64,000 bases of DNA from Stratiolaelaps scimitus (taxonomy: Eukaryota; Arthropoda; Arachnida; Mesostigmata; Laelapidae). The stretch lies in NCBI GenBank assembly GCA_019614645.1, contig JABWDB010000003.1:23335001-23399000 (forward strand). Direction: 5' to 3'. Made by a program: the position numbers and the translations under genes. Below, in pieces: positions 40,204-52,376 of this stretch; within the stretch, counting starts at the first letter, position 1; every line of letters begins with the position of its first letter. The notes below the pieces were generated by a model, which made no database searches, was not told the DNA's origin, and saw nothing but the letters and a program-made list of their open reading frames with translations.

Positions 40204-41052
40204 CATTACATGATTATAGTGAAATAGGTGCTCCTCGCAGAGTCGATTGAAATTTTTGTTAGCCTCTGCAACAGGAAATTTATAGACATCATTTGCGTAT
40301 ATGCCGTGTTGCAGGTTCGAGTGCCACTCCTGACACAATCCGCAGGCCCTGGTGACCGATGTGTTGTGACCATCTCCTGGAAGCAGATGGTTCGCGCTCT
40401 CCGAAAAAATCGCGACCCCGTTGGTCAGCTGGTGGCGCTCGATCCCAAGAAAGTCAACACGAAGGACAGTTATCTTAAGGATAGAGATCTCCGTCTCGCC
40501 GGTTCGCTGGCCTCACCTGCAACTCAGAGGAGTTCCGCGCCGAGAGCTTCGCTGTCTCGGGGCTACGATGAATATGATGACGACGTGTTCGCATTGAATT
40601 TCATCGGACATAGCCGTAGCTTCAGCGGCAGCCGAGAGTCTCGCGATAGCGACCTGGCCGTCAACAGCATGTATTCACCGTCGGCCAACAACACCACCAG
40701 TTCGACTGGCTCGTTGGGTCAGGAGCGCGCCGGTAAACGGCCTCTGCACCTGTTTCATTCGCAGAAGAAACAGGGCATGTGGAACACACAGCAACCAACG
40801 CTGTCCGAGCCCATGGGCTCAATATCTAATTGTGGGTACGGGTTGTTAGGTGGCTCAATCTGGAGTGCGGATTTTGCCTCCCCCAAGGCATCGAACCCAA
40901 GAGACTCACGTGGCTCGAGTTCGTCGGGTGACAGCTCGCCGGACTCGCTCCGGCGAGATTCTCTCGGCGACACCGGTGACAAATGGAGCGACGAGGATTG
41001 GCACATGCAGACGATTCGGATCGCCGAGATGGCCCTGCCCGGTAAACGATGA
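36203..41052 (+). CDS. cold-shock-domain-like protein, four core exons
   Basis: Four exons join in phase 0: 36203-36425, 39004-39123, 39902-39994 and 40315-41052. The first two give a strand pattern like a cold-shock/OB fold: MDYTGVGSIKKIFGRQREPY, then GFVSI, a small insert and EAVFYLK|DVLVPEDERRLLQGG, then LIVRFNFARKPMDRM. This resembles the CSD layout G-x-I-K-x-F, GFxxI, DVF and L..G..V.F. The canonical RNP1 (KGFGFI) and RNP2 (VFVHF) are only partly kept. A second, shorter repeat (YKGTVARCNQGSLIVFLDVLF) follows. From 40440 the protein is Ser/Arg-rich and probably disordered. It may be an RNA-binding regulator; the fold call is inference and I cannot name an orthologue. Confidence 0.6.
36604..37031 (-). 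CDS. candidate minus-strand terminal exon (unknown protein)
   Basis: On the minus strand a good acceptor (gatattttgttcag) opens an exon of about 142 codons, phase 1 in, ending at TGA (36604-36606). It is Ser-rich (SSRSSSSSNDGKAGETAAGT) and then changes to a compact, coding-like end: IEKKRQILVQFGNRRAMFLP, PEEVDRLVVFHTERK, RRVRINLLDDADDL. It lies inside intron A of the plus-strand gene. No upstream minus-strand exons could be identified, so its gene is unknown. Confidence 0.4.
38024..38462. mobile_element. foldback element with about 58-bp inverted ends
   Basis: The left end from about 38024 (gggagacgcttatccagcgt, then tct.tagaaatatta) matches the reverse complement of the right end, which finishes at about 38462 (ggataagcgtttccc), with a few mismatches over about 58 bp. 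The right arm also holds the perfect hairpin 38386-38435. There is no coding capacity. It lies in the intron between the first two exons of the cold-shock-like gene. Confidence 0.6.
38386..38435. repeat. perfect 20-bp inverted repeat
   Basis: 38386-38405 (agaaatattatacatgcatg) pairs exactly with 38416-38435 across a 10-nt loop. It is nested in the right arm of the foldback element. Confidence 0.85.
39004..39123 (+). CDS. cold-shock-like gene exon B
   Basis: Acceptor cacgctggattgcag and donor acacag|gtaaga, phase 0 both ends, exactly 40 codons: DVLVPEDERRLLQGGLIVRF and onward to CPFKATQ. Strand and turn composition fits the second half of a CSD-like barrel. Confidence 0.75.
39902..39994 (+). 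CDS. cold-shock-like gene exon C
   Basis: Acceptor cacttgttttacag and donor aaacag|gtgggt, phase 0 both ends, 31 codons (VRVQDPMEYKGTVARCNQGS then LIVFLDVLFKQ). It begins VRV like the next exon, suggesting a repeated structural unit. Confidence 0.75.
40147..40202. repeat. (TA)n and (GA)n microsatellites
   Basis: A short TA run is followed by gaacag and a 34-bp GA run, in the intron before the last coding exon. Confidence 0.9.
40315..41052 (+). CDS. cold-shock-like gene terminal exon
   Basis: Acceptor atgccgtgttgcag, phase 0 in; 245 codons and stop TGA at 41050-41052. It starts VRVPLLTQSAGPGDRCVVTI and is Ser/Arg/Gly-rich later (SRSFSGSRESRDSDLAVNSM, RDSRGSSSSGDSSPDSLRRD), ending DEDWHMQTIRIAEMALPGKR. 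The many SP and RxxS sites suggest phosphorylation (inference). Base composition is GC-rich relative to its flanks, as expected for a real exon. Confidence 0.85.
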   Translation, partial: VRVPLLTQSAGPGDRCVVTISWKQMVRALRKNRDPVGQLVALDPKKVNTKDSYLKDRDLRLAGSLASPATQRSSAPRASLSRGYDEYDDDVFALNFIGHSRSFSGSRESRDSDLAVNSMYSPSANNTTSSTGSLGQERAGKRPLHLFHSQKKQGMWNTQQPTLSEPMGSISNCGYGLLGGSIWSADFASPKASNPRDSRGSSSSGDSSPDSLRRDSLGDTGDKWSDEDWHMQTIRIAEMALPGKR

Positions 41053-41428
41053 ATGCACTGACGGAGACTGCCACCGCTCGAATGGCGAGTTTCAACGCGG
41101 ATCATTGAATCAATTCGTTCGGTTAATGCGCAGAGCGCAAAACGATGACGAACATTTTGATCTCAGCGGTCACACGCTGCCGCAATTGCCGATCACCAGC
41201 AATAATTTGATTCAGACCAATCAAATGATAATTGAGACGAGCAATACCACACCGACCTACTGTTATTACACTATGATACAACATTGGGACGACCTTGGGA
41301 AGCCTTCGTGTAAGCGAAGACCACCGGCTGACGATCTTCCTGATACGCCACAGCCGTGCGAACAATTCAGCCACGGCAAAATCGGGTGGCCATTGGAAGC
41401 GATTGTGTGCAACGGTCGGCCTTACTAA
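41053..41428 (+). other. 3' flank with long overlapping open frame
   Basis: Immediately after the stop of the cold-shock-like gene a second frame, already open from 40850, continues to TAA at 41428. The part after 41052 has a protein-like composition (HFDLSGHTLPQLPITSNNLI). It may be 3' UTR with chance openness, or the true C-terminus of a splice or frame variant. Confidence 0.3.
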
Positions 41429-42201
41429 GGCTTCCGGCTCCGACACCATTGTATTATCCCAAGTGACTGCATTGTTGCTAATCGAGCTGACAAGCTAGAA
41501 CGGTTGTTTCAAGACGTTCGTTGATTACCCATCATTCTCTTAACGTTATTATTACGGAGCGTCTTGTGTGCCTGTGGCTACTTGACGAGTATCGTACACG
41601 AATCTGCCCTATTGCAGTGACAATTTTAACGACACTTTTACCCTTGAAAGTTTTCTCTATAGTTCACGTCTAGTACGATACCAATCAAGTAGCAACGGAT
41701 AGTTTGCCAGCGTGTTATGATCAAAAGCAGTCCAGACGTCTGAAGCTCAACTTGTGTATCTGTGTGTGTTTTCCCTCGTTCGATATTTACAAGAAACACA
41801 AGCCACACATTGATCAATTTCAACGGGCGACACATGCCCTTTCAAGCAGCTGTAGAATGCGGCTTCTATTGGCTGGACTGGACAGTTGTTTGAAACAAGC
41901 AATAATTATACTAATAATAATAATAATAATAACTACCCCAAAACAGTGTCAATACAATCAGTATGCGTATAGGCAATCGAGGCAGCGAAATAACGAACTG
42001 CAGGATAGAACAAAAAATCGCGTTCGAAACGACCTCCTACTCTCCTAAAATCCTGCCTAGTCATTGGCAGTCAAGTGGCAGTAACAAACTATCCCTCATG
42101 TTTACGGTTTAAAGACGGATTTTCTACAGATAATACATATGCAACATGTAGATCCACTTTAGAATTCATATCTCTATGTATAGATTTGTGTACATTGTAG
42201 G

Positions 42202-42233
<32 letters not shown>

Positions 42234-44864
42234 TTTAGCAGAATCAATTGTGTTCGGATGACGAGAGCAGCTGCTTGCGAAATGACGATGCCATCTCTCG
42301 ACTTAGAATTGAATGAAGACTAATTTCGACTAAGAAAAAATCGAATTTTTGTATTACTGTCGTATTCTCCAGTTGGACGACAAGAATGTATAGGTGATTT
42401 GTGTTGTATAGATTTTTGTCTTACGCCAATACTAATTGGACGAACTAATTGACATCGAGACATGTCCCCCCGACGTCACGTTGTCATTACCTACGCTAAA
42501 AACGTGCTCGTGCAATATTCAACGATTATTTGCTGTTAAGTCTCGTCGACTCACACAACTCGGGACTAAATGAGACAAGCGCCGATTGAGAGGTCGACCA
42601 CCGGACGATGAGACAGAGATTACGGTAAAAGATTGCAACCGTTATCGAAGCTTTCACGCGAAGTAAAGCATAATGACGAATGGAAATGTACCTTCCTCTG
42701 AGTGATACATATATACATATATATATATTTACTGGATTATATTCTGGGCTGCATCCCTTCGTAAGGCCGAAGTGCACACAGATTGCATGAGCGTCATTCT
42801 TAATCACTCTAAATAAACAATTGTATAGTTTCCGCTCACCCAAAGGAAACAATAAACTGACAGAGGAAAATGTAGGCGAATAAACTAATCGAATTCTGTT
42901 TGATAACAATTCCTCCTATTGTGTCTGTCATATGAATAAATTCGGATTGATGATAATCGATTATGAAAGAATCAGTTCGAACAGTTCGACCGTTCAGATA
43001 TGAATGGACGGTAGGACCGAATGATGTTCGCACCCGATTTTTCATAGAGAACCAACTCCCCCTTGATTGTGTATATCCCAGTTCTGGGCAAACAGAGCCC
43101 TTTTCAACATAAAAAAAATGTTCTATCAAGAAAAACGACACGGGTCTAGGATTTTTGCCGAAGGGGTTTCATTTTCTGCCATAGCGCAATGTATCTTGGT
43201 TGATGAGCAATATGGGAGAGCTACCCATCTGAATACATGTTCGCCATATGGTTAACCCGTCTTGTTTCTGGCATTAGCATACCTTTGAGCTAAAGTTGCG
43301 GAGGGACTCTCCCGAGACGTCCGCGCTATTGCCTTATAGAGAAATATTCATATGGCTCCCTCTACGGGGGCCGGTTATTCGGCGATGGTTATGAATTTAC
43401 AGCGTACTCATTCGCATTCAGCTATATCGGAGCGTCTTGGGGAAGAGAGCGAGATACTCACGAAGCAATGTTATTTTCAAAGTAAAAATCAAATCAAAGT
43501 AGTTTACATCGCTAATTAGCGTACCTTAAACACACATGAAGTATTCTCACGCGAATTTTGGATAGATTCGAAACCTATAAACTAAACCAACTACCAAACA
43601 GCTACGATATTCCTAAAAGGACATTGTGTAGGTTTGGTGAATGTAGTTACGCTGCACTCCCTCTCTTATATTCGACATATGCGTGATTCCTGTTCTATTA
43701 AAAACACATCAAGTTCTGATTGGTGCTTTTTCTCTCCTACGCCCACGGAGAGAAAAACGCTTGGCATTTTTCCAATCCGAATCTTGTGTGGACTAATACA
43801 GTTTCCTCAAATCCTGCCAGACGCGGAAAGTCTTCGGATTTCCTAATCAACTTCTTCATCCGTGGATCCTTGTAAGCTGAGACATGGTTGAAGCATAGAG
43901 CAAGGACATGTCCTCGTAGTGACACCTCGTCCCTCATCGTACCTCGAGTATCATACTTCGTAGTGATAATGAAGAATCACTTCCGAACCCTGTCACATAA
44001 GGGGATCACCTGAGGGTCGGCCCAGAATTTTGTCCAACAATAATCAGCACCTGTATAATGAAAGTGTGTTGTGTAAAAATCTGCGTTCCAGTTGCATCGT
44101 GTGCCAGGTTCAATTTGAGTTGCACTATTGAGTGCAAAATTGTTTGAGCTATTTTCAAAATTACAAACTCCCAACGGGCGACCGGGTGACCTTGAGGCGT
44201 GCGCCAGAAAACAGCGAACAAGTAATCGAAGTACTGTTGTAATCCAGGAGTCGATTCGACTGTGTGTCCAAAGAAATCAGTATCTATTTGAATCTACGAT
44301 TTCTGATTGTTTGTCTGTACCACGCGCGCCGTTTACATAGGGCGTTGGAAAGAGTGCGCAAGTTGTCCATTTATACTAAGCGTACCACAGTGTTGTGGGT
44401 CCGCTCGGTGATGCAGATTTTTGACAAAGTGGACAAAAACTCTACAGTATGAAATAAGTAAAATACACTTAGCAGTGCTGCAGAAATGTGGACAATGACA
44501 GAATATCCCTCTTCCTATTATTGCTCTGTCCCTACACAGAATCGAAAAAAAGGCAATAACTCGTAGGGATCTATCCCCCTTAAACCCACCCGCGCATAGC
44601 ACCTAAAACACAGCAGGAGTCTCCCTTCCTTTCATCGCCTCGTCAATGCAACTCACCTATAACAGGCGTTGTTGCGAGCTTTATCCGAAAAGGGCAACAA
44701 TATCTATTCTTAACCTCCGTAGAGAGAGAGAGAGGAGAAAGAGATAAAGATACAAGAGAAACGTTAATCCATGCAGCGTCGCATGAAATTCTCATAGTGA
44801 GCTGGGCAAAACAAGTGCGATTTGTTCATGTACGCCGCTGGTGACACAGCGCGGACTCCACCCG
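41429..44864. other. intergenic, no gene seen
   Basis: AT-rich, with (ATA)n at about 41911-41930, TA runs near 42205-42235 and 42705-42730, and short GA runs. No coding frame is supported. Confidence 0.5.
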
Positions 44865-44909
44865 ATGAGACCACGAGGAGAACGCTGGTGGCGAGGTCGT
44901 CCCGCTGAG
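44865..44909 (+). CDS. candidate first coding exon A of PAQR gene
   Basis: ATG at 44865 opens 15 codons (MRPRGERWWRGRPAE) to the donor gag|gtaaat in phase 0, which fits the phase-0 acceptor at 46458. The block is GC-rich. It is an inference from phase only. Confidence 0.3.
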
Positions 44910-47900
44910 GTAAATCTTTATATCTGCCTCAGTGGACAAGTCCCCCTTCTGCCACTGCTTGTTCTCTGTCTTGGAGCGCACTCTGGCTTGCAGCTACCTT
45001 CACCCCGTCACAGATTTAGAAGGGCGAGGCTGGCGCTCGCTGGCACTATATGTCAAGATGTCATCAACGAAAAGTCCTCATGAGGTGGTTTGTGGCTATT
45101 TTAAGCTTGAACATTTTAAGAGATGTCGATGCCCCTAAAGGGATGATGAATTGGATGAATCACCGTTAGGTTTAAGCAACTTGACTGTTGTTGCTAGCAA
45201 GATAAGCAATGAAAACCTGGATAGCACAACACTTTGGATAAGTTAGACATTACATTGCGGCCTCTGGCTTTTTACAGCGAGAGACTTAGCCGTCCAAGCG
45301 ACCGGGCTGAAACTACCAGGAGCAATATGCCTTGATACAAAATGTGTCCCGTTGTTCACAATACAAACGCCCGTTCTTCAAATCTGCGATGAAGTTACAG
45401 CTTCAAAGTTATGCCTCACAAAATGCCATTGCGAATCAAAAGCTCAGTGGTGTACTCGTTGCACTGCACTTCAGTTAGCAGTCGGCAGTTAGTGATTAAA
45501 ACATATATCGTATAAATTACGCGATTTGAAATACTCTCCTGGTTCATAAGCTTGCGTTTACGTACGATCTGGTAAATACGAGTTCCTAAAATAGAATTAA
45601 CCCTGAATATATTCGGACGGTTGCAAGGGCCCCATGTGATAAATATTTAATGTATCCAAACGTTGAGCCAATCTTCCTTGTGCATCTATGCAAGTTATTA
45701 GCTATTACATAGCCCCAATGTCTGTGACGGATTCCGTCGTACTTTTCGTTTATGAAGAATACGTCTCGTAATTTACAACTTTACATAGCTCACAAATCGT
45801 TCGAAGCGACAATGCAACGGAGAAGTCAGCGAATGACGTATGTTGAATGGCACATTGACTGCCGGATACTACTTGTACACAGAGCCTGCCGTCTCTCTCT
45901 GGGCAATTTCGGCAGACGTTCGTCGTCTGCTTGGCGCCTGCCTGCGGAGAAGTTTTTCGCCATTAGAGTGGCCCTTTCCACCATGGAGCGCGAGAGCTCA
46001 AAGCCGCCTGAGCAGCCCCACCGTGCACCGCTGCTCTCAGTGATTCCCTCTGCTTTGTCTTGCTCTTTGCTTTGGACCTCTCGTTGTGTCTATGGAATGA
46101 CGGTGGCAGCGGCGGCGGCGGCTGCTACTACTGCTCAAGGGGACCCGCTCCGCACAGCTGGGCCCCCGCGCAGGCCAACGCTGGAGGTTCGTTGGAGGCC
46201 GTAACCGACGCGCGGCCCTCTCTCCTCGACAGGACTGCCATAGCCAGGAAGGACGTTCGGTAACTCTCTCTCTGAGTAGCCGTACTCCGACTCGTTGTCA
46301 GTGCTGATCGACAGAATGGTGTGACAAGCAGTGCGAGTCTAGGCCGTTGGTCGAGGGGCTCCGTGCGGCCGCTGCAACCGCTGAAAGTGTTCAGGTGCAA
46401 GGACGAGTCGCGGCCGCTGGTTCGGCCCGCGTTGGTTGCTGTCCCTTTTCGTTCTAGCCCCTAAGTGAGCACCCCCCGCTCAGCGCCGTGGCGTCCCAGG
46501 TGTACATCGCGATCCCCCAGCAGGAGAATCCCGCAGCTGCCCACCCGACGCATCCTGACGAGAACGTGATCTTACGCTCGCTCTACCTCACTCGCCTGCT
46601 CAACTCGATCACGACCTCGATCCGAATCACCACCGCGGATCAACCTGCCGAGACGTCCAGCCAGGTGCGTCACCGCCGAAAACCTTCACAAATCAGCCAG
46701 ATCCGTTGTGACGCGTCGGAGACGGTCAGCTGCTCAGGTTCGGATTCAGTCTTGCAAATTCAGTTCATCAACTGCGGACCGCACGCCGTCGACGCACAGC
46801 GGACAGCCACCGCAAACGCAACAACAACAGCAACAACACCATCATCGTCATCAGCATCATCATCGTTCTCATCGTCGCAGAACGCAGGGGTAGCTGCAGC
46901 GAGCAGGCATCTACAACGCGCGGCATCGGAGCACACCCACGAAGCGGCGAAGAACAAGAAGAAGAGATGGACACCGGTGTCTGCCCCTGTGACGCGGGCG
47001 GTCAAGGGAAGATATGCTAGCATGCCCAATCTCTGCGTCGTCACTGACATCAGTGACAGCAGCGGGATCAGCAGCAGCAGTAGCAGCACGGATGAGTCCC
47101 GCAAAACATCGTCGCTCGTGCGGTCGAACTCGGAGGAGCTACTGTCACCTGTGACATTGCGACATCGGCGAAAATCGACCGGGTCCTATTTCAAGGAGCT
47201 GTGCCTCGAGTGCAAGAATGGCTTCAACAACTGTGTTTGCCCCGAGGTGCGGCGGTTCGGCAGCAGCGTTCAGAAGGACATCGAGTACTTCAAGGAACGA
47301 CTGTTGCGCGCCCCATCGGTCGAGGACGTCTGCGGGGCGGACGATGACTCGAAGCCGCTGACCACCGACTACGAGCACGCCCGACACTTCATGAAGAACA
47401 ACCCGTACATCACGCACGGCTATCGTACGTTCAAATCGAAAGAACGATGTATCCGTGGCATCTTCCGGTGGAACAACGAGACGCTCAACATTTGGACGAA
47501 TTTCGTCGCGCTCATAGGCATCCTCGCGCTGTACGCGACCGATCTGCTGACCAACTACAGCACGACGGGCTTCAACGCGTTCGACAAGACGCTTAGCGGC
47601 ATCATGATACTCGGCTATAGCACAATGCTGTCGTTCAGCTCGATCTATCACATTTTTAATTGCTGCTGCTATCGTTGTCACCGTTATTGGTACTTTTGGG
47701 ATTTCGTCGGCATCGTCACGTCCGTCTACGTCTACGGGGTGGGCTTTCTCTTTCTACAGTTTCGTCAGGAGCCGTTCTGGATAGCGTTCTACGCGCTCGT
47801 CATGTCGGTGATTGCCGTCATTCCTATCGGCATGACATTCAGTGATAAGTTCGCCCACGAACGCTATGATGAGTCGCGCTCAATCTGGATCGGTGGATTC

Positions 47901-50900
47901 GTGCTATTCAGCTGTGTGCCCATTGTGCACTATGTTATACTGCAGGGCGGGCTAGCCAGTCTTGTTGTTAAGCACACATTGCCGCTTCACATCGTAGTCA
48001 TCGCACTTCTCGTTGCCAGCTACATCATCTATGAGACTAAGGTCCCCGAGAGGTAGGTTTGAACTGCGTTTGAAGGCTCACAGATCTGCCATTCGCTGGC
48101 GATCGACAACAGACGAACAACACGGGGTCTTGGCTAGCGAGATTTAGTAAACATTATTATTATTATTATTATTCCCCATGTTACGCTGATGTGGCTCGTT
48201 CACAGTAGACAATATTAATGTTACGCTTTTCAAGAATAGGCAGGTACTATCGAATGCTGTACCGAACGGTGAATCTCCATACCAGGTCCCACTCCTCAAC
48301 GCTCAGCATATAGGCAGTGTTATTGATCTGTATCGCATCAGCAACTTCCTAATGACGGACCATTTTGAGTCAGATACACAAGAAGTTAACTCAAACGCGG
48401 TCAAGGCCTTCAAAACAACTCGATAATTAGAAATATGTTAAATGTCCTTCTTTGCACAATTATCGCTCTAGCCGTTCTTACGATAAATTCTAAACCATAA
48501 CAGTCAATACAGCCAATGATATCGACGACATCACATTAGAGTCTCCTTTAATAAGACCAAAAAAAACACCAGGTGTGTTTCATTTTATGGGCCACCAGGG
48601 CTTCATAGCTAACAAACGATATAGGTATTAATTTGACCTAACTCTATCACCGTGCACTAAAACGAAGCAGTAGTTAATAAGGGATATCAGTTACCGACAA
48701 AGAAAAACAACACGATTATATATCTTCCATCACCATCGACGTCGAGTCAACAGATTCTAGCGAGGTGGCAGCAAGAAATGACTTTCCTAATTAAGTAAAC
48801 AAATAATGACTATCGCGCGGACATCTCGGCACAGCATGTAGTCACCAACCACAAAATCGTGACTCATGTATAATAAATATTTGTAAGCATTTGCCATCGC
48901 ACGGCTCTAAAAGCGCACTGCATATTGCGTTCTTCTGTAAAGGCTCAATGGCTTTCGTTAACAGTGGAACCTGAACGGGTCAATGGTTAGATTCGCCAAT
49001 TCGCTCGTCTTCGCCCCTCGCCTGAGTTCTCCTGTCCTCTAGGGACGTACCTACTCAGCGTACAAAACAACCTAGGCTCGGAGACATGCGCGCACACTCG
49101 GGTCAAGTATCTGAACTGAGCGCTGACTTACTTCATCTGCCCCATGCCAGCCTCTCTCTTTAGCCTTAGTCCGGCCAACAAACCCTTAACTCGCTTCCCT
49201 CGTCGCAGCAGAAGCTCATAGGCTCAGTCGTCCACTCGGTGGGTGAACAGTGCTCTCTCTCTCTAGCCCACGCACGATCGCTAAGTACAGCCTCCTTGTC
49301 GCAACGGACTTCCATTAACCATTCGGCGCTTCCCCTCCCGTTGCCAGGTCCCCAAAGCGCCGATCCCACAAACACTCATCGATGTATCGTCACGTTGCTA
49401 CTGCTCGCTTGCTGATGATGATGCCCAAGGGTCCTCGTGTATGCGGAACAAAACGCGACCGAACCGCTCGCAGTGGATTTGGCAGAACGTTTTCATATAC
49501 TCGTCAGGCAAACGGTACAGGCCAAGCGGTCCGTATCTCTCTCTCTCTCTCCACGAGTGGGTCCATGCGTGTGCTTGGAAACGTTCGCTGCACGTACTTT
49601 GCTGTTTATCAATATGTCCATCTGTCCTGCCTCCTGGCTGGTCGTCCGTATTGTCTATATATATATATATATATAATATATATATATATACTGTGTGTTA
49701 CGTGTCTGTGGTAGCATTGGCTGATTGTGCGAGACGGAGCAGAAGCGAGAGAAGTGGCGAGAGAGGAAAATGATGTCTTTGATCGACGACCTCGCGTGCG
49801 AAACCGACAACGATGACAAGGCCAACCGCAGAGCCAGACACATACATACATTCATACGCACACAGACAGACAGATAGAAGCTAGACAGGCAGGCGCAGAT
49901 CGGCCCGCACGAAGTAGAACGTACGTTGGATGCTGGGCACGAAGGCACGGCGGCGAATGAAGTGGCCAGGGATCGCTGCCGATACGGGTGAGAGGGCCGA
50001 GCAGAGGAAAAAGAGCGCGGACACTTAACTCCCATTCAAATGGGAAGGGATAATTGAAGAGAGGCACGTTGGGGACGTTGAGGGCCTGTGAGGAATGGGA
50101 CGAAGTCGGTCGAGGCGGAGGAAAAGAGCCTCATTGAGTCTATGGAAGGCTATCGTTAGCGCTCCGCAGTTTGAAACTGCCGGAGATAGGCACCGGCATG
50201 CTTTCAGTTTATGGTCGAAGGCTGCCAGCGTACATGGTGCTTTCGCTAGTTAGAGTTCCATGACTGGACATTGCAACGAACGGGTAGCGCAAGGCAACCT
50301 ACGCCGACGTCCTTTCGAAGGAAAACCAATCATGCTGGACTTTTTTCTTGTATCTTCCTGTTCTGGGCGAAAACGCGGAAATTCTCGTTCACGTTCACGG
50401 GTAACTTGTTGGCACCAATTGGTGAGCTGCACCTTTGCGTCCATTTTAGTCTCGAGAAGCTCTTCTATTCTAAGACACCTCGTGGCGGAGATCGAAATAT
50501 CAGGATAGCTTATGGTGCAATGCTCTTTGCTCCTAGCAATAGAACGGATTAATCACTTGATTTGTTGTTGTTGTTGTTGTAGTCACTACGCAATCTGGGT
50601 TTGTCGGTTAAATTGACAGATAATGTCAATTAAAGGATCGTCATCGTCGCTTGAATTGGCACCGGGCCTGCGTTCACTTCCTTGACCCAACCGACGACAA
50701 CGAATCTAGTGGGCCCGCACACTTTGGCACGTGCCTAACTCATTTCCTGCTAACCTGATAGTGTCCGGGGTATTAACGAGGATGTGGTATTATACTTGTG
50801 TGGTTGGAATCCCCTTCTTAAGGGGTTGTAGGCGTCACTGTATCACACTGTGTCCTTATGCAGGCACTGTGTCCTTGGCTCTGAATTCGAGCCAAAAAAG

Positions 50901-51968
50901 CAACATTTTTCTGATCAAATCGAGAATTTCGCGATGAATACATAACTAAGAGGTGTACTCAAACCACTTTTCTTAATCGATCCTCAATGGTCGACCCCTT
51001 TGGACGGCTTCGTAATCATGTATTTCTCGCTGGTGAGGCACTTGTTATCAAATACGAACATAATGATGACATCGCTGTTCGCGCATGACGAACCCCGGTA
51101 GACAAGCGGTCGGCAACAGCGAGCACGAGGGCCGGTTTCGTCCTACCAACAGATTTTGGTTAACATGCCTCGGTATCATTTCGGTGTCGTAACTACACAA
51201 CTCGTACGGGGTTGCAGACTACTCCAATATTACTCTTTCGGGATGATCGGACTTGTGTTTAATATTCTTGCTCTAGGATCGCAGTCTACTCTCAACTGTG
51301 CCACCGTTGAACGTAGATTGCGTATATGACATATGGGAGAGCTTACCAGCATTGTATAATTGCAGCTCCTTTAACAAACCAATAAAGCTTTACCTTTACC
51401 GTTAATGTTATTCATACGAAGTTAGAGCTATATCTAGCAGTCGTTACGGAACGTCTAAACTGAACAGTCGGTGTCTTTTCACGATCAAGGGCATGACATT
51501 CATCATTTTGCATATCTGATGATTTTTTGGGCAAACATGCTTGTTGTGTAATAACAAAGAATCATTTGTGATCTGAAACAGGTAATATATAATAGCAGAG
51601 TGCCATATTAACATCTTGCTAAAATAAATATGACATAGTATCATGAAATCATTTGAAATAAGGGAAGAGAAAAAGAGAGCTACAGTTATGAGTGTGCCGA
51701 GTCATTAAGGGAAGGCACTAATGGCCAGTGCCTGCTGCGGAATAGCGTGCAGGGTTCTGCACCTCGTATGCAGAGGTAATCATCACCTGGATCACCTGCG
51801 ATAACCGGGTGCCCGGAGGGGGACCTGTGATGAATCTGGTAGACCGTCGGAGCAGGTTAGAGCATGCTGGCTAGACCGGCTAGCAAACTTGCAAGCATCG
51901 TTGCTCATTGGCCCTCTTTGAAACAATGAATGTGAGAAATGAAACTTTTAATCGACACGGACTTCCGT

Positions 51969-52011
<43 letters not shown>

Positions 52012-52282
52012 ATATGTGTGTGTGTTCTATTGTCATCTAATGCCCTACACTGACTTCTGTACTGTACTCAATTTTTCTCCTAAGATGTATGCGATATGGG
52101 TGTGTGTCGAAATCCACCGTAAGGGTCAACGTGAATGATCATCGCTCTCTGAGCCCTATATTTATGAGGGAGTCGCTTAATGAAGACAAGGTGTTCGAGT
52201 TTGCATAAAACGAAACTTATTCACAAAGTTGATGTTCTCTCAGAGCGCTTTAGAGCTCACGCCATCGCATGGAATAACGGAA

Positions 52283-52376
<94 letters not shown>

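Noticed and set aside
47145..47681. 178-codon minus-strand open frame
   Set aside because: Antisense shadow of the PAQR coding exon caused by its codon bias.
49382..50067. Overlapping open frames on both strands
   Set aside because: Produced by CT and TA tracts and GC-richer intron sequence; no consistent frame.
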